Shown piece by piece: positions 37,415-48,690 of a DNA stretch of 64,000 bases. The stretch comes from Rotaria sordida. Lineage: Eukaryota; Rotifera; Eurotatoria; Philodinida; Philodinidae. The notes under the pieces are model-generated. The model had not been told where the DNA came from. It searched no databases and saw only the letters and a program-made list of their open reading frames with translations. The stretch lies in assembly GCA_905250125.1 (NCBI GenBank), contig CAJNOL010001263.1:1-64000 (forward strand). The letters run 5' to 3'. The position numbers were made by a program, and so were the translations under genes. Position 1 is the first letter of the stretch. Each line of letters starts with the position of its first letter.

Positions 37415-39956
37415 ATGTCGTCTACATCTGGACAATTTTTAACTATTCATCATAATGGTGAAACTGATCAAACATCTACTTCATTCGATTTATCTTCTGT
37501 TAATTCGTAAATAATTTGAAGAATATATTTACAAAAAGAAAATAATAATTAAACGATTATCTGTTTTGTTTTTTTGTTTAGATCATCATCAACGATTGAA
37601 GCTGAAATAAATGTGACGGATAAAATAGATTATTTATCACAATTACTTAAAGATAAAAGACAACTTGCTGCTGTACCAAATATGTTCATTCATGTTGAAC
37701 GTTTACTTGATCAAGGTAAATATATATAAAATTATTGTTTAATTTTTTTTCTTACAAAAAATATTTTAGAAATAAACAAAGTTCGATTTAATCTATTTAA
37801 TTCAAATGCTCATCCAAAAATTATTTTACCTGAACCAAATGGAGAAAAGAAAATATTTCAAGAAAAAATTTTCATTCCAGTATTAGAATATCCTGAAGTA
37901 AGTTATTATTGTTCTTTATCAAGAAATGCATGATGTTCTTGTTCAATATTCTATACTATACTAAGTGTTGAGATATGTTTTATTAATTCTCATATTCATT
38001 TTCGAGTATTTCTATCCGTTAGAGTCTAAAATATTTTTGTACTCTAGATTTACTAGTACGTCGAAAAAATTAAATATATACGGTAATCTCTAACAATTTA
38101 AGTCCCAACAGTTTTTCTTTTTTGCTCTTTCAATTGACAAGAAAAAAAATCACGCATATTTACGATCACTTTTAATATGCCTTTGCACATTAAAAACCAA
38201 ATCACGAATAAATAAACTAATTCTTTGTTTTTTTCTCTCAATTTGGAAAGTTATTATAATAACAAAATTATTTTTCTAAGTTCTTTATTGATTATCATGA
38301 ATACATGCGATAGTTTTTTATTTTTTGTTTTGTTTATTTATAAAATATGATAATACTATTATTTCGAATTATATGTTTATTTCAGTTTAATTTCGTTGGT
38401 CGTATTTTGGGTCCAAGAGGAATGACAGCAAAACAACTTGAAGTTGATACAGGTTGTAAAATAATGGTTCGTGGTCGAGGATCAATGAGAGATAAACAAA
38501 AAGTAAAATATAAATTATTAGAATTTTTTTTTCTATTAATATTAATAAATATAGGAAGATCAAAATCGTGGTAAACCAAATTGGGAACATTTAAATGACG
38601 AACTTCATGTATTAATTCAATGTGAAGATTATGAAAATCGTGCATTAGTTAAATTAGAACGAGCTAAAGATGAAATTAGTAAATTATTAAAACCAACTGT
38701 AAATATATTTTTGTTGAATTATTCTAAAAATTTATTGTTTTTCTTTTTTGTTTTATTTAAGACTGAAGGTGAAGATTATTTAAAAAAGAAACAATTAACA
38801 GAATTAGCTATCATTAATGGAACATATCGTGAACCAAATTTATTTTCAAAAAAATTTCAATTTCAAAATAATCAAATACCAATTGGTGCTCCATTAATTT
38901 TAACACCACGTATACAACAAAATTTTCTTACAACACAAATGCAATCAGCAACAACACCAACTTTTTTTACAACAACTGAAACACAACCAACATTAAGCAC
39001 TGTGTCACAAAATTCACTTCTACAAAATGGTGAATCAAATTTCGTTCAAGTATTTACACCATTACAAACAATAGATCAAATCGGAGGTATGTTGACTAGT
39101 GGTACACATTTATTTGAATATCCAAGTCAAACTGGTAAATAATTTATTATATTTTTGTTTTTCATTTTATTTTTATTTAAATATTTTTTCTTTTCTTTAG
39201 CATTTCCTTTTCTTACAACGACAACATCAACAGGTATCAAATTTAGTTCACTATAACTTTTTGTTGAACAGCATTATGCACTTGCTATTATTGTTGTCAT
39301 AGACATCGTAAAAGCAAACGTATTGATCTATTCCTTAACTCTATGTTAATCCATAATATCTATTCATATCTAAATTCACTACTATATAAAAAAAAGAAAC
39401 ATACAAAAACTTGCTTTTTTTTTGTATAATCACTTTCTAACGAAATCACATAACCAAATTATTGTATTTAATCATAAATTAATTAGAAATAACAGCAGGT
39501 GATATGCTTCTAGCGATAGATAGATAGTTTAGATATAGAAAACAGAAACCATTCTCTCTCTCTCTTCTTCTAGGCTCGTTAATATCACTGATTCAGCGAT
39601 GATGAAGACAAAAAAAAGGCATGAACCAATAAAACGCTTTATTCCTCTTGTTTCTTTTTTAAAAATCAAGGTTTTTTTTATTTTATTTATATGATTTCTT
39701 TTCTCTTTGTAAATGCTATAGAATTGACTGACAACCATAAAAATGATTTCTCTAAACTGATATTTATAATTATTTTTATAATATCTCACTGCTTTCTTTT
39801 GCTTTTTGTTTCTCTTCTTTTTATCGTGCAGGTGTAGCTACTAGATCAACAACAAACAATCATTCAGGAAAAATCACACCAGCAGCAACAGGTTCTTCTG
39901 TCTCTGCCCGGTATCAACCTTACACAATTCAGCCACATGGTCTTAATCGATCTTAA
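37415..39956 (+). CDS. qki-like: Quaking/STAR-family KH RNA-binding protein
   Basis: Exons 37415-37506, 37582-37715, 37770-37897, 38386-38502, 38555-38698, 38762-39134, 39201-39233, 39832-39956; phases agree; 381 residues. QUA1 dimerisation region (about 40-80: [34 protein letters not shown]), maxi-KH domain starting at 119 with [12 protein letters not shown] (GPRG loop 127-130), [35 protein letters not shown], and QUA2 ([23 protein letters not shown]). The tail is Thr/Gln-rich and ends [17 protein letters not shown], comparable with the RxHPYQR end of nuclear QKI-5. Role by homology: binds ACUAAY-type elements and controls splicing, stability and translation of mRNAs. If the seventh exon is not spliced at 39234, it reads on to a stop at 39254-39256, giving an alternative C terminus. 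Confidence 0.93.
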
Positions 39957-40547
39957 ACTTCTTCTACTCTCTTTAATAACTAAATATAACATATAAAGGA
40001 TTGTTTTATTATCTAACAAATAAAAAAACAAAATAAATCAATAAATTAATATTTAGTTTTTTTTTTGTTCATAATGATTTAACAATTATACGTAAAACTT
40101 TCTCATTCTTAATATTCTGCTTGCTTAATTTATAACAAAATAAATTTTCATAGGCCTGTGATTGTTCTTGGTTGGTTATGATCAGTATCCATAAGTCATC
40201 AATGATGATAACTTCTTTTCTCAATTGTATTATAACTATTTTTAAAAAAATTCTTTTAAAATTTATGGATTTCTGTTTGTTTTTTATTATGTATGTTTCT
40301 GTGTGTATTAAGTATAAAAAGATTTTAATCATTGTTTGAATGCTGATGATAGAAGAATAAAGACGAATAATAATTTCCACAGTTCCACATTTTCTTTTTG
40401 AATATTCATTCTTTTTATTTTCATTTACACGTCTGAGTTTTCTCGATGAACATTTAAGAAAATGTCTTTTAATCGTAGGTAATCAGTAGTCCAAAGCATT
40501 AGAGAACAGGAGAATATGCGAATAGTATTAAGGGACGCAATATGTGC

Positions 40548-40602
40548 AGGATATGGGTATAGGTGTAGATGCAAGCAGTGTTCAAATCCACACCCACACC
40601 CT
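40548..40602. repeat. TGTGGG-type hairpin element
   Basis: Left arm AGGATATGGGTATAGGTG, loop with CAAGCAGTGTTCAAATCC, right arm ACACCCACACCCT; about 0.6 kb after the Quaking-like stop codon. Confidence 0.72.
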
Positions 40603-41416
40603 CAATTTTTCTTCGATTCGAGAGACATTTGATCTCTGTCTAAATATTTCACGTGCGAGTTTCGTTTCATGAAATAGTTTTTAATGACAAAAGATCACCA
40701 TGGGTTTATTGCGAGAAATGTATTATTATCGTTTGGAATCCATTCTCTTCATTATCGCACTTTTTTCGGATTGTGACTAGGTTACTTGCCTATCTTATTA
40801 AATTTGATTTCGAATGTAGTAAATCAACTTCAAATGGAAGCTGGTCTTAGTGTGAAATTCTAAAACACTTATCCTTGTTTCATTCCACTTTCTCAATTCA
40901 GAAAGGAAGAATACTAACTAGAAAACTTGAATTGTACCTCATTGAAGCTTTGTAGCTTATGATGGTAGATACAATAAGTAAATACATGTAATACTATATG
41001 ATGGTCCAACTGTGTTTTTCTTTTTTTCAATATCACAATTCCTAGAAATTTATCTGTCACTTGACTTCATGTCTATTCTACAGCCTTGATAAGCGCACAT
41101 TTGACGGATCAAACAGATCTTTTTCTTTTATTGAATATCGTGTTTCTATTCTTCATCTTTATCAACCTACGAATGATGTCGACATGTGAAATAAACAAAT
41201 ATTGACTTTTAGTTGACAAAAGGAGTTACAAGCATATCTAAACCGCTATTTGAAGCAGTGGTAGTATTTCTATTACAAGATCCATATTCCATGACTTTTA
41301 TACCTTATTATTTGTTGTTCTTCATATCGCCTGCTGTTGCCGATGCATTCATTACCACTAGAGGGCCTCCGAAAAGCTTCATGGTACAACTATCTACTGC
41401 CCATTCCAAAAAAGAA

Positions 41417-41505
41417 GGCGGGTGGGTCTTTTTTGAATAACTTTTGATAGGTACAAGATAGAAAGCTGCAGTTTTCACCATTGGAAAGAGACATATCTGG
41501 CGCAT
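41417..41505. repeat. Single arm related to the 20135-20733 element
   Basis: It shares TTTTTTGAATAACTTTTGAT, GCAGTTTTCACC and TTGGAAAGAG in order with the left arm at 20172-20247. No matching inverted arm nearby. It abuts the NACHT remnant. Confidence 0.6.
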
Positions 41506-41509
41506 CTAG

Positions 41510-42440
41510 TATGTATCTATTATTGTTCGATGTTGACGAGCTAATCAAACTTTTAATACAATTGTAGCTAATTCTTCACTTAACGGTTTTATCTAAATTT
41601 AAAAAATAAAAATTAATTAAAAGAATAAATTGAAAAAAACAATATACTTAAACAAAATTTTCTCGACTATCAATTATATATCGAAGTGTATTTAAAATAT
41701 TAAATATTCCAGATAATGGTGAATGGCGGTGTCAGCGTTCCCCGTTCCTCAGCATTCCGTTCCTAGGAACGGGAACGCTTGTCAAAATGCATTTCCACGC
41801 TATATTTCAACATGGCGAGGTCTCTAGACATATTCACTTTTCTTTTTATGTTTGAGTGTTCAGCGTTCCCCGTTCCTAGGAACGGAATGCTGAGGAACGG
41901 GGCACGTTGACATCCCTAATTTTTATGAAATTGGGTTTCCTTCGGTGAATTAGTAAAATTTCTGTTAAAAGTGAAAGAAACGTATGTTGCGTACCAGTTT
42001 CTAGGAACGGAACGCTGAGGAACGGGGTAGCGTTTCGCGTTCCCCGTTCCTAGGAACGGAACCCAAAGTTGACACCCCTAAATGGTGAAACAATCTAAAC
42101 AACATATCTTTAATTAAAAATTTCATTAAAAAATTGTTTTTTTCTTACAAGTTTAACATGACTTTGAAGTATTGATAGTATCCATGACATTGAATGTACA
42201 CCATCAACTGACGATAATTGATCTAATGAATCAAAATAACATATATAATGATTTATCAGCTGTTGCTCTTTCTAATAAACGTTTAAAATAATTAATTGTC
42301 ATAATTCAACTGGTATTGCATTCCTTGGTATTTCATATAAATAATAACATAATTGTTGACAAGCAGCACTATGAAATAATGGTCCAAGTGATGAATTATC
42401 TGATGTTGTAGCAAGAAAACAAACGAGACAAGAGTGAGAA
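41510..42440 (-). pseudogene. NACHT-domain (NWD1-like STAND NTPase) gene fragment
   Basis: In transcription order: FLATTSDNSSLGPLFHSAAC and CQQLCYYLYEIP (42440-42299); NYFKRLLERATADKSL (about 42285-42240); FDSLDQLSSVDGVHSM, a Walker B region, with HVKL (about 42238-42131); then FNILNTLRYIIDSRENFV (about 41715-41645) and IKPLSEELATIVLK (about 41595-41550). This order fits the NACHT domain of NWD1-type proteins. Frame changes near 42299 and 42239 and a stop near 41550 break it. The Walker A exon is absent: the 5' side runs into a pyrimidine-rich simple stretch (42440-42480). A hAT-like MITE splits it at 41723-42080. A dead fragment. Confidence 0.65.
41723..42080. mobile_element. hAT-like MITE with GGAACG palindromes, inserted in the NACHT remnant
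   Basis: Flanked by a perfect 8-bp duplication AATGGTGA (41715-41722 and 42081-42088). The ends are imperfect inverted repeats (GGCGGTGTCA and TTGACACCCCTA). The interior has repeated CGTTCCTAGGAACG palindromes and GAGGAACGGGG boxes. No coding frame. Confidence 0.75.
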
Positions 42441-42600
42441 GAAAAGAAAAAGAAAAAGAAAAGAAAGAAAATAACAATAGAAATATGTAACAAAGATAAA
42501 TTACACTATAACAAAAATACAAAAAAAGAACAACTGTTTATTTACTTTTCTTCTTTCTATGATTTTTTAATCAGTTCTGTTAAATATAATGTAAATAAGT

Positions 42601-42812
42601 TTTCAACCCAAGACAAGCAATCCTTGCACAGGATTCCGGTCCGGATTTCGTCGGAATCCGATAAAAACTGACAAAATCCGATAGAATCCTATCAGATTTT
42701 GCACGTGTCCGATCAGATCCGACAGTTGGAATCCGGCTCATGGGATTCCGACAAGATACGGACGCAATTATTTGAATCCGACGGAATCCGACCGAGCGAG
42801 AATCACCTGGGA
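42601..42812. mobile_element. MITE-like repeat built from GGAATCCGA boxes
   Basis: About ten degenerate copies of GGATTCCGA/TCGGAATCC in both orientations; ends AGGATTCCGGTCCGG and, inverted, CAGGTGATTCTCGCTCGG. Boundaries are approximate and no clean target duplication was found. Confidence 0.55.
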
Positions 42813-43294
42813 AGTAGAACATGATCTTTTTCATTATAATATTCAATAATATCATTTTGTTTACAATACATTTCAAATGAATGTTTAGCATGAGGTGTTC
42901 GTTTAATATAATCATCCATCATATCATGTTCTCGTTCATTTCGTATTGATGCCATCGATAAATAATGAGCTGATTGATGTTTATTTGAAAATCCATATTT
43001 TGAACATATTTTATCAAATATTGATAACATTAAATCAATTTGATTATCATCTAAATTAAGAAATTCTTTTATTTCTTTGTGTTGAGGATCATCAAGTAAA
43101 CTTTCAAATGTTGTTGTATCAAAATTTTCTGATATATATTCTATTATTAATTTTTTTCTAAATTCTTTTTTAATCGATCGAACAGTAGATCGCATTAATT
43201 CACTAACACAAGACATGTATTTGTATGACATTAATTGGAAATATAATTTTTTTAAATTTGAAACAGATGATTTTAAATCAGCATGTGATGATGT

Positions 43295-43456
43295 GAGTCT
43301 CTGTAATTTCGCCAATTGTGAATTTCGCCAATTGTATATTCGCCATTGGCGAACTTCCTCACGAATTTCGCCAATTGGCGAATTACTAGTGGATATTCGC
43401 CAATTGGCGAAAACTACAATTGGCGAAATTAGGAATTGGCGATAAGATTTTACTCC
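43295..43456. mobile_element. 162-bp palindromic MITE in a coding exon
   Basis: Repeated ATTTCGCCAATTGGCGAA palindromes and half-sites fill the element. A perfect 8-bp duplication GATGATGT flanks it (43287-43294 and 43457-43464). Ends are GAGTCTCTG and, inverted, GGAGTAAAATC. The 8-bp duplication points to a hAT-type transposase. Confidence 0.8.
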
Positions 43457-44083
43457 GATGATGTTAATTCGAGATTTGATTTTTCTAACGCTGAAACCGA
43501 TGATTTTAAATCAATATTTGATGGTGTTAATTCAAAATGTGATTTTTCTAGACGTGTAACAGATAATTCTAATTTAATAATTGTATCTTCCCAATGTGAA
43601 AATAATAATTTTAAATTATTAACGATCGTATGAAGTTTCAGTTTATCATCTTTTTTCATTGGAACGTCATCAATAATATTATGTAAATTTTCAAGAACAA
43701 TATTTGCATTCATATTTTCATTGAGATGTAAGAAATCGATAATTTTTTTCGATTCGAAATTTTGTGATGGAACATATTGTAATGAATGAATTAATTGATT
43801 GAAATAATTTTTTACTTTGTTGGTATCTTTTAGTAATAACATACTGTCTCTCATTGTAATTAATAATACTAAAAATTTCGTTTTAGCTAGAATAAAAGAA
43901 ACATCTCAAATCACAAATGAAAGTTAAATAAAGAGAATAAAACATACCATCATATTTTTTAGTATCATTAGTGTTGGACAAAACACTTGAATCATACCGA
44001 GGAAATGTTAACGAAAATGAATATTGTTGAACTCTTACAATATTGCTAAATTTTGATAATGATGATATGAAAGATCGAGCCAT

Positions 44084-45677
44084 GATTATTATAGAATAGA
44101 TAGACTAATATAAAACGAACAATTAATGAAACTTATTCTTTTTTTGTTTTATTTTATCGTTGGTCAATTATCTTAAACACAACAGCCATTGAGAATTTAG
44201 CGCTAACATCTGTTCGGGATCTTATTCTATTGATTGACAATGTCTTTTATTGATTACATGTCTTCGGAGAATATCTCCGGAAACTCGATTATGTCCTAGG
44301 GTAAGAGGTATAAAGGTATAGGAGATATAGGAGGTATAGGAGATATAGGAGGTATAGGAGATATAGGAGATATAGGAGGTATAGGAGGTACTGAAAACAC
44401 AGTAAACATTTTTTTTTATAAATGATTGTTTTGAGCAACGATCGATAAGTTGAATGAGATATAGAAGGTGTAGGAGACACAGTAAATAGTTATTTATTTT
44501 TTATGATTGATTTTTTCGAGCAAGGATCGATAAGTCGAATGAGATATAGAAGATATAGGAGGCACAGTAAACAGTTATTTATTTTTTATGATTGATATTT
44601 TCGAGCAAGGATCGATAACTTGAATGAATATATCTGACTGAATCACTATTCAAAGTCAAGCACTGTATAAAGATTATCTGCACTACTTAATTAATATCTG
44701 CTATATCTCCTATATCTCCTATATCTCCTATATTTCCTATACCTCCTATACCTCCTATATTTCCTATACCTCCTATATTTCCTATACCTATATACCTCCT
44801 ATATCTATATATCTCTTACCCTAGGACATAAGCGAGTTTCCGGGGATATTCTCAGAAGACATCATATGCGTTATAACTTTAGTCTGATGTTTTGTTTTTT
44901 CTTTATTAATCAGACATACAAAATATGAAATCTAAATATGTGATTAATTGTTTGTTTTTAAATTCTATAAGATTGTTTTCTTGTAATAAATGTTGTTTTA
45001 AGGATAATATTGCAATATCAGATGACAATCAATTCTATAGTTTACAAAGTGAGTAGATTGATTCATACTTAATAAAAGAAATATTGTTCAATATTTTTTA
45101 ACTCAATTTATCACAACTTTCTCAGAAATATGATTTATTATTTTGATACCGTAAATACTAAATATTAGATTATCATTATTTTTATATCCATGTTAATAAT
45201 AAAATTCGTCTCATAAAGTCTGTATTAAATTAATAATAAAAGTTTTCAATATGCATGTTATGATATGGCTTTTTTTTTCTTCGAATAACACAAGTTTCCT
45301 TTTACTTTACAAAAAAAAAACTTGTCAAATTTCATTTCAAATGACGGCGATTAGTAGCGTTTTCTAGAAAGATATAATAAGAATTACACAAGTTATTGCA
45401 AGCTTTTTGAGTGCATCTTTGGTTCATCAGCAGGAAATCATTAGATTACCACAACCTTTAAAGAATCCTTTTTTTTTGTTTTTGTAAAAGATTTCGTCGA
45501 AATATGAAAGTTTCAAGATGCAGGAATTTTTACATATTACCCTTAAACAAAACTACTTACAATAAATATCTATCATGATAATGAAGAAGATTTAAAAACT
45601 ATATAATTTTTTTTTGTATTCAATAATCACATTTAATATTTATTGTTCAATAGTTAACTTTTTTTCTTTTTCTATAG
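44084..45677. other. Intergenic, one inverted-repeat element
   Basis: It contains the element at 44258-44863. An open stretch 44925-45047 (MKSKYVINCLFLNSIRLFSC...) ending at a GTGAGT donor could be a first exon for the gene that follows, but it has no recognisable domain. Confidence 0.4.
44258..44863. repeat. Inverted-repeat element carrying TATAGGAGA minisatellites
   Basis: About 55-bp terminal inverted repeats (ATGTCTTCGGAGAATATC, GGAAACTCG, TATGTCCTAGGGTAAGAG; right copy 44810-44863). Inside each arm is a nonamer minisatellite, (TATAGGAGR)n at 44310-44390 and its complement (TATATCTCC)n at 44698-44812. Between them lie about 2.5 tandem copies of a roughly 105-bp unit (CACAGTAAA, ATCGATAAG, GAATGAGATATAGAAG) from 44395 to about 44630. 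Confidence 0.72.
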
Positions 45678-46131
45678 AGTATGTTCAAATATGATTCAAC
45701 TTAAGACTGGTACTCAATTGTTTTTGTCTCCAATCTTATTCGATAATCCATCTTTGACTTCCATTTTTAGTCAACTACAAGGACTTGAATTATTGACAGA
45801 AAATGTTGACGGATTGGAATTATTGACAGAAAATATTTATTTTTCTTTAAAATATGCATCAAAATTAATTCAATGTTGTCCATCACTTATCAATATTGAA
45901 CTTCAAGTATTTTTATTTGATACATGTGTACATCTTGTTGATATTCTTCTTGATGGTTTAATCAATTTGCTTCATCTCAAAATATATTTTACTGATGATA
46001 CAATACTTGATAAATCATATTCACGTAATTATGTTATAGAAAAGCGTCGTCAAGCATTTCCATGTAATATTTTTAATAAAAACAGAGTTGTTGTCAAAAT
46101 CAATGAACAATCATTGGAAATTTATCTGTAA
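45678..46131 (+). CDS. C-terminal exon of an LRR/F-box-like protein (partial)
   Basis: An acceptor TTTTTCTATAG precedes VCSNMIQLKTGTQLFLSPILF. The reading continues about 150 codons to a TAA. Leu-rich spacing (LIQCCPSLINIELQVFLFD, HLVDILLDGLINLLHLKIYF) and the ending EKRRQAFPCNIF...VVVKI...LEIYL are like the C-terminal part of leucine-rich F-box-type proteins that I recall as multicopy in bdelloids. A short direct duplication (GLELLTEN twice, near 45781 and 45817) is present. No confident upstream exon or F-box is visible, so this is a partial gene or a fragment. Possible role, by family only: substrate recognition in ubiquitin ligases. Confidence 0.5.
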
Positions 46132-46730
46132 TCATCTATTATTATCATCTGTATATTTATTTTATTATGAATATATGTTAAATAAAAAGCAATAAATTGA
46201 TAGTATATTTGACGAGTGAATGTATAGTGAGAAATCGACTTGACATACAAGAAAATATTCTTTGTACATAATATGAGCATTAGAACAAATACATATATAC
46301 TTTCCAAGCATATTTTGGAAAACTACGATGGACGCGACGAGTAGTCGAAAATTTCTATACAGAATGGGCCAAAAGTAACAGGACAAATAATTTTCGATTT
46401 TTTCTTTGTACATATTCAATTAGATCTCATATTTTTACGATATATACTAGATGATATAATCCAAAGATGCAGGATATGATCAGCATCTAGGTGTAGTAAT
46501 TTGTTCGAAAGCATACAAATATAGGGCCGTTAACATTAAGAANNNNNNNNNNNNNNNNNNNNNNNNNNNNNNNNNNNNNNNNNNNNNNNNNNNNNNNNNN
46601 NNNNNNNNNNNNNNNNNNNNNNNNNNNNNNNNNNNNNNNNNNTTTTCAAGTAATTCAATACATGTACTCTAATCATTGAAAGATTTATTAAAAATCCAAA
46701 AAAAAAACAATTAATATAAAATATCAATAC
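46132..46730. other. Intergenic and assembly gap
   Basis: 46543-46642 is exactly 100 N, a scaffold join. The sequence on the left side of the gap shows no ABCB exon, although the gene on the right needs its second half there. Confidence 0.7.
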
Positions 46731-48690
46731 CTTTCCTGATCCAGTTGAACCAACAATAGCAACTGTTTGACCAGCAGATATATCAAATGAAACATTTTTT
46801 AAAACTGTTAAAGTAGGTCGAGATGGATATGCAAAATAAACATTTCGAAATGCTATATTTCCTTTAATCTTTGATGGTTTAAGTCCTTCAGAAGATTCTG
46901 CACGATAAAATTCTTTTTCAGTTTTGATTATTTTCCAAATTGAATAAGCACTTCCTTTAGCTGATGTAATCGCTTGAAAATATGGTGCTGATCTTCCCAA
47001 TGCAAACATTGAGTTAATTACAGTAAAAAAAACCTTAAAATATTCAAATCTATTGAATTATCTCAACATTAAGAGAAGGTTCGTCAGATGTCATAGAATT
47101 TTTTATTAGTTCAAATGAGAGCGCGAACCACAAAAACTTATGAATTCAAAATATCAGGACTTTCTGACATAGTTTTGAAAATACCGAAGATCACAATTCT
47201 CCAACTTCTTTACATGTTGTCGGTCTTTATTTGAAATTTTCTGTGCTTCTATCCATTATCTTGAATCAGAGAAGATCTCAAAAGACGCAGAAAAGAATCC
47301 TCTACAGAATAGACTACGTCAGCAGTCATTGCAATAATTTTTAGTAATCAAGTGTACTTCCACAAGAAAGAAGTCTATGGTTTATGAATGTTATCGTACC
47401 AGTAATTTGCCTTTTTGAGTCCTAACGTTTCGAAAAAATGAGTTTAGATTCTGAAAGCACATGAAATTTTGCATCTTTTGAGTTATTACTCACAATTTAA
47501 AAAGATATGCACGGGTTTTTTGAAACACGATCTAAAATGAGTGTTAAAGTTTATAAGGTGGACATTTGGACCCACTCCCCTCAGATTGTGATAGATATTT
47601 TAATTAATTAACCAATTACTGCCTAATTAATTAGTCAATTAACTAATTATTTGACTAATTAATTAACTAACCAACCGCTAACTAATTACTACATAATCAA
47701 TTAATTGACCATCACAGATCGTGGCAGACAGCTTTAAGAAACTATTGGAGATCATGTATCATTGACATCTAATTGGAATATATATGGGGTATTTGCTTGT
47801 TAAAGTTTTATACTCTAAAGTAAGCAATGATGGAGAAATATGTTCCAATATAGAAAAAAAAATACCAGTTTTCAGCGGATTAGAAGCAATATCTAGATCG
47901 TATTTCATATTTTAATTCTGCAGAAATTGTGCTAACAACTTTTTAATAGAAATCATAATTGTGATGCTAAGTTGCAAAACTTTACAAAGCTATTTATATG
48001 ATCTCTTAGTTGAGGTAAAGAAGAATTCAAAAAGAAATTTAGCAGCGGTCAATCCTATGTTAGTTTCGGTGATCTTTTGATGGATCCTCATTATTTACCA
48101 TGAGTGTTTGACCAATAGTATAATTTTCTGTACGAATTAATTTTGCTCCAAACCAAAATCCTAATGCATCAGCACAAAATACAACAAAATAATCAAAACC
48201 AGTAACTAAACCAAAAATTGCACCCATTTTTATTCCATTTTTTTGTGTTAGTTTTAATTGTTGTTCATATCTATTCAACAGAAATTTTTTAACATGTTTT
48301 TTCTTTCTAACAAAAAAAAAAGAAAATTGTTTACCGTTTTAATTCAAAATCAGATCCATTAAAAGCAAAAACTGTTTTTATTGCAGCAAGTACTTGTTCA
48401 GCTAATTGACCAGCTTGTGCATAAATTTGTTGTTCTTTTGATGCCATTCGAGCACTGATCTATTTTAAGAAGAGAAACAAAAAAAAGCGATGAAATTAGA
48501 GAATTTAATTCAATTAATAATACTTTTGAATAGAGAATACCAGAAATAGCAAGTAAAGGTGACATAGATATAATAACTAATGTTAATTTCCATCCGTTAA
48601 CAAAACCAATAATCAATCCTGTTATAAAACTTGATAAATATTGTAAACATGAACCAAATTTTTCACCAATTCCATCATCAACCGTGTATA
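46731..48690 (-). CDS. ABCB (P-glycoprotein-type) transporter, partial
   Basis: Four exons seen, in order: 48524-48690 (5' edge uncertain), 48335-48459, 48099-48270, 46731-47033; phases agree. Sequence marks: DDGIGEKFGSCLQYLSSFI, NGWKLTLVIISMSPLL, ISARMASKEQQIYAQAGQLA, EQVLAAIKTVFAFNGSDFEL, GFWFGAKLI, then IKGNIAFRNVYFAYPSRP and Walker A GSTGSGK, where the exon ends as it does in many ABCB genes. This is the end of membrane domain 1 and the start of nucleotide-binding domain 1. Signature motif, Walker B and the second half are missing beyond the gap. Upstream exons are also not found in 48.7-51 kb and no good acceptor precedes the first exon. Likely role: ATP-driven export of lipophilic compounds. 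It could be a gene cut by the gap or a fragment. Confidence 0.75.
47590..47712. repeat. AATTAATTA-type low-complexity palindromic tract
   Basis: Runs of TTAATTAATTAGTCAATTAA-like sequence, self-complementary in places, within the 1065-bp intron of the ABCB gene. Confidence 0.6.

Larger units (their letters stand above)
39957..41509. other. Intergenic
   Basis: It holds the hairpin at 40548 and the repeat fragment at 41417-41505; nothing else recognised. Confidence 0.5.
42557..44083 (-). pseudogene. Coiled-coil protein gene interrupted by transposon insertion
   Basis: Exon 1 (43948-44083) encodes a basic, Ser-rich, acid-poor N terminus (MARSFISSLSKFSNIVRVQQ), possibly a mitochondrial presequence. 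A 61-bp phase-1 intron leads to exon 2 from 43886. The protein is helical with an internal heptad-like repeat (LELSVTRLEKS, LKSSVSALEKS, LKSSVSNLKKL), then a longer helical domain (RSTVRSIKKEF, FLNLDDNQIDLMLSIFDKI, MASIRNEREHDMMDDYIKR). The frame is continuous on both sides of a 162-bp insertion at 43295-43456, which adds a stop. The 3' part is probably interrupted again at about 42601-42812 by a second repeat, with a short matching tail (LFTLYLTELIKKS) ending at 42557. Family not recognised. Confidence 0.65.

Noticed and set aside
46536..46642. Possible continuation of the ABCB protein
   Set aside because: This is the N gap; nothing can be read there.
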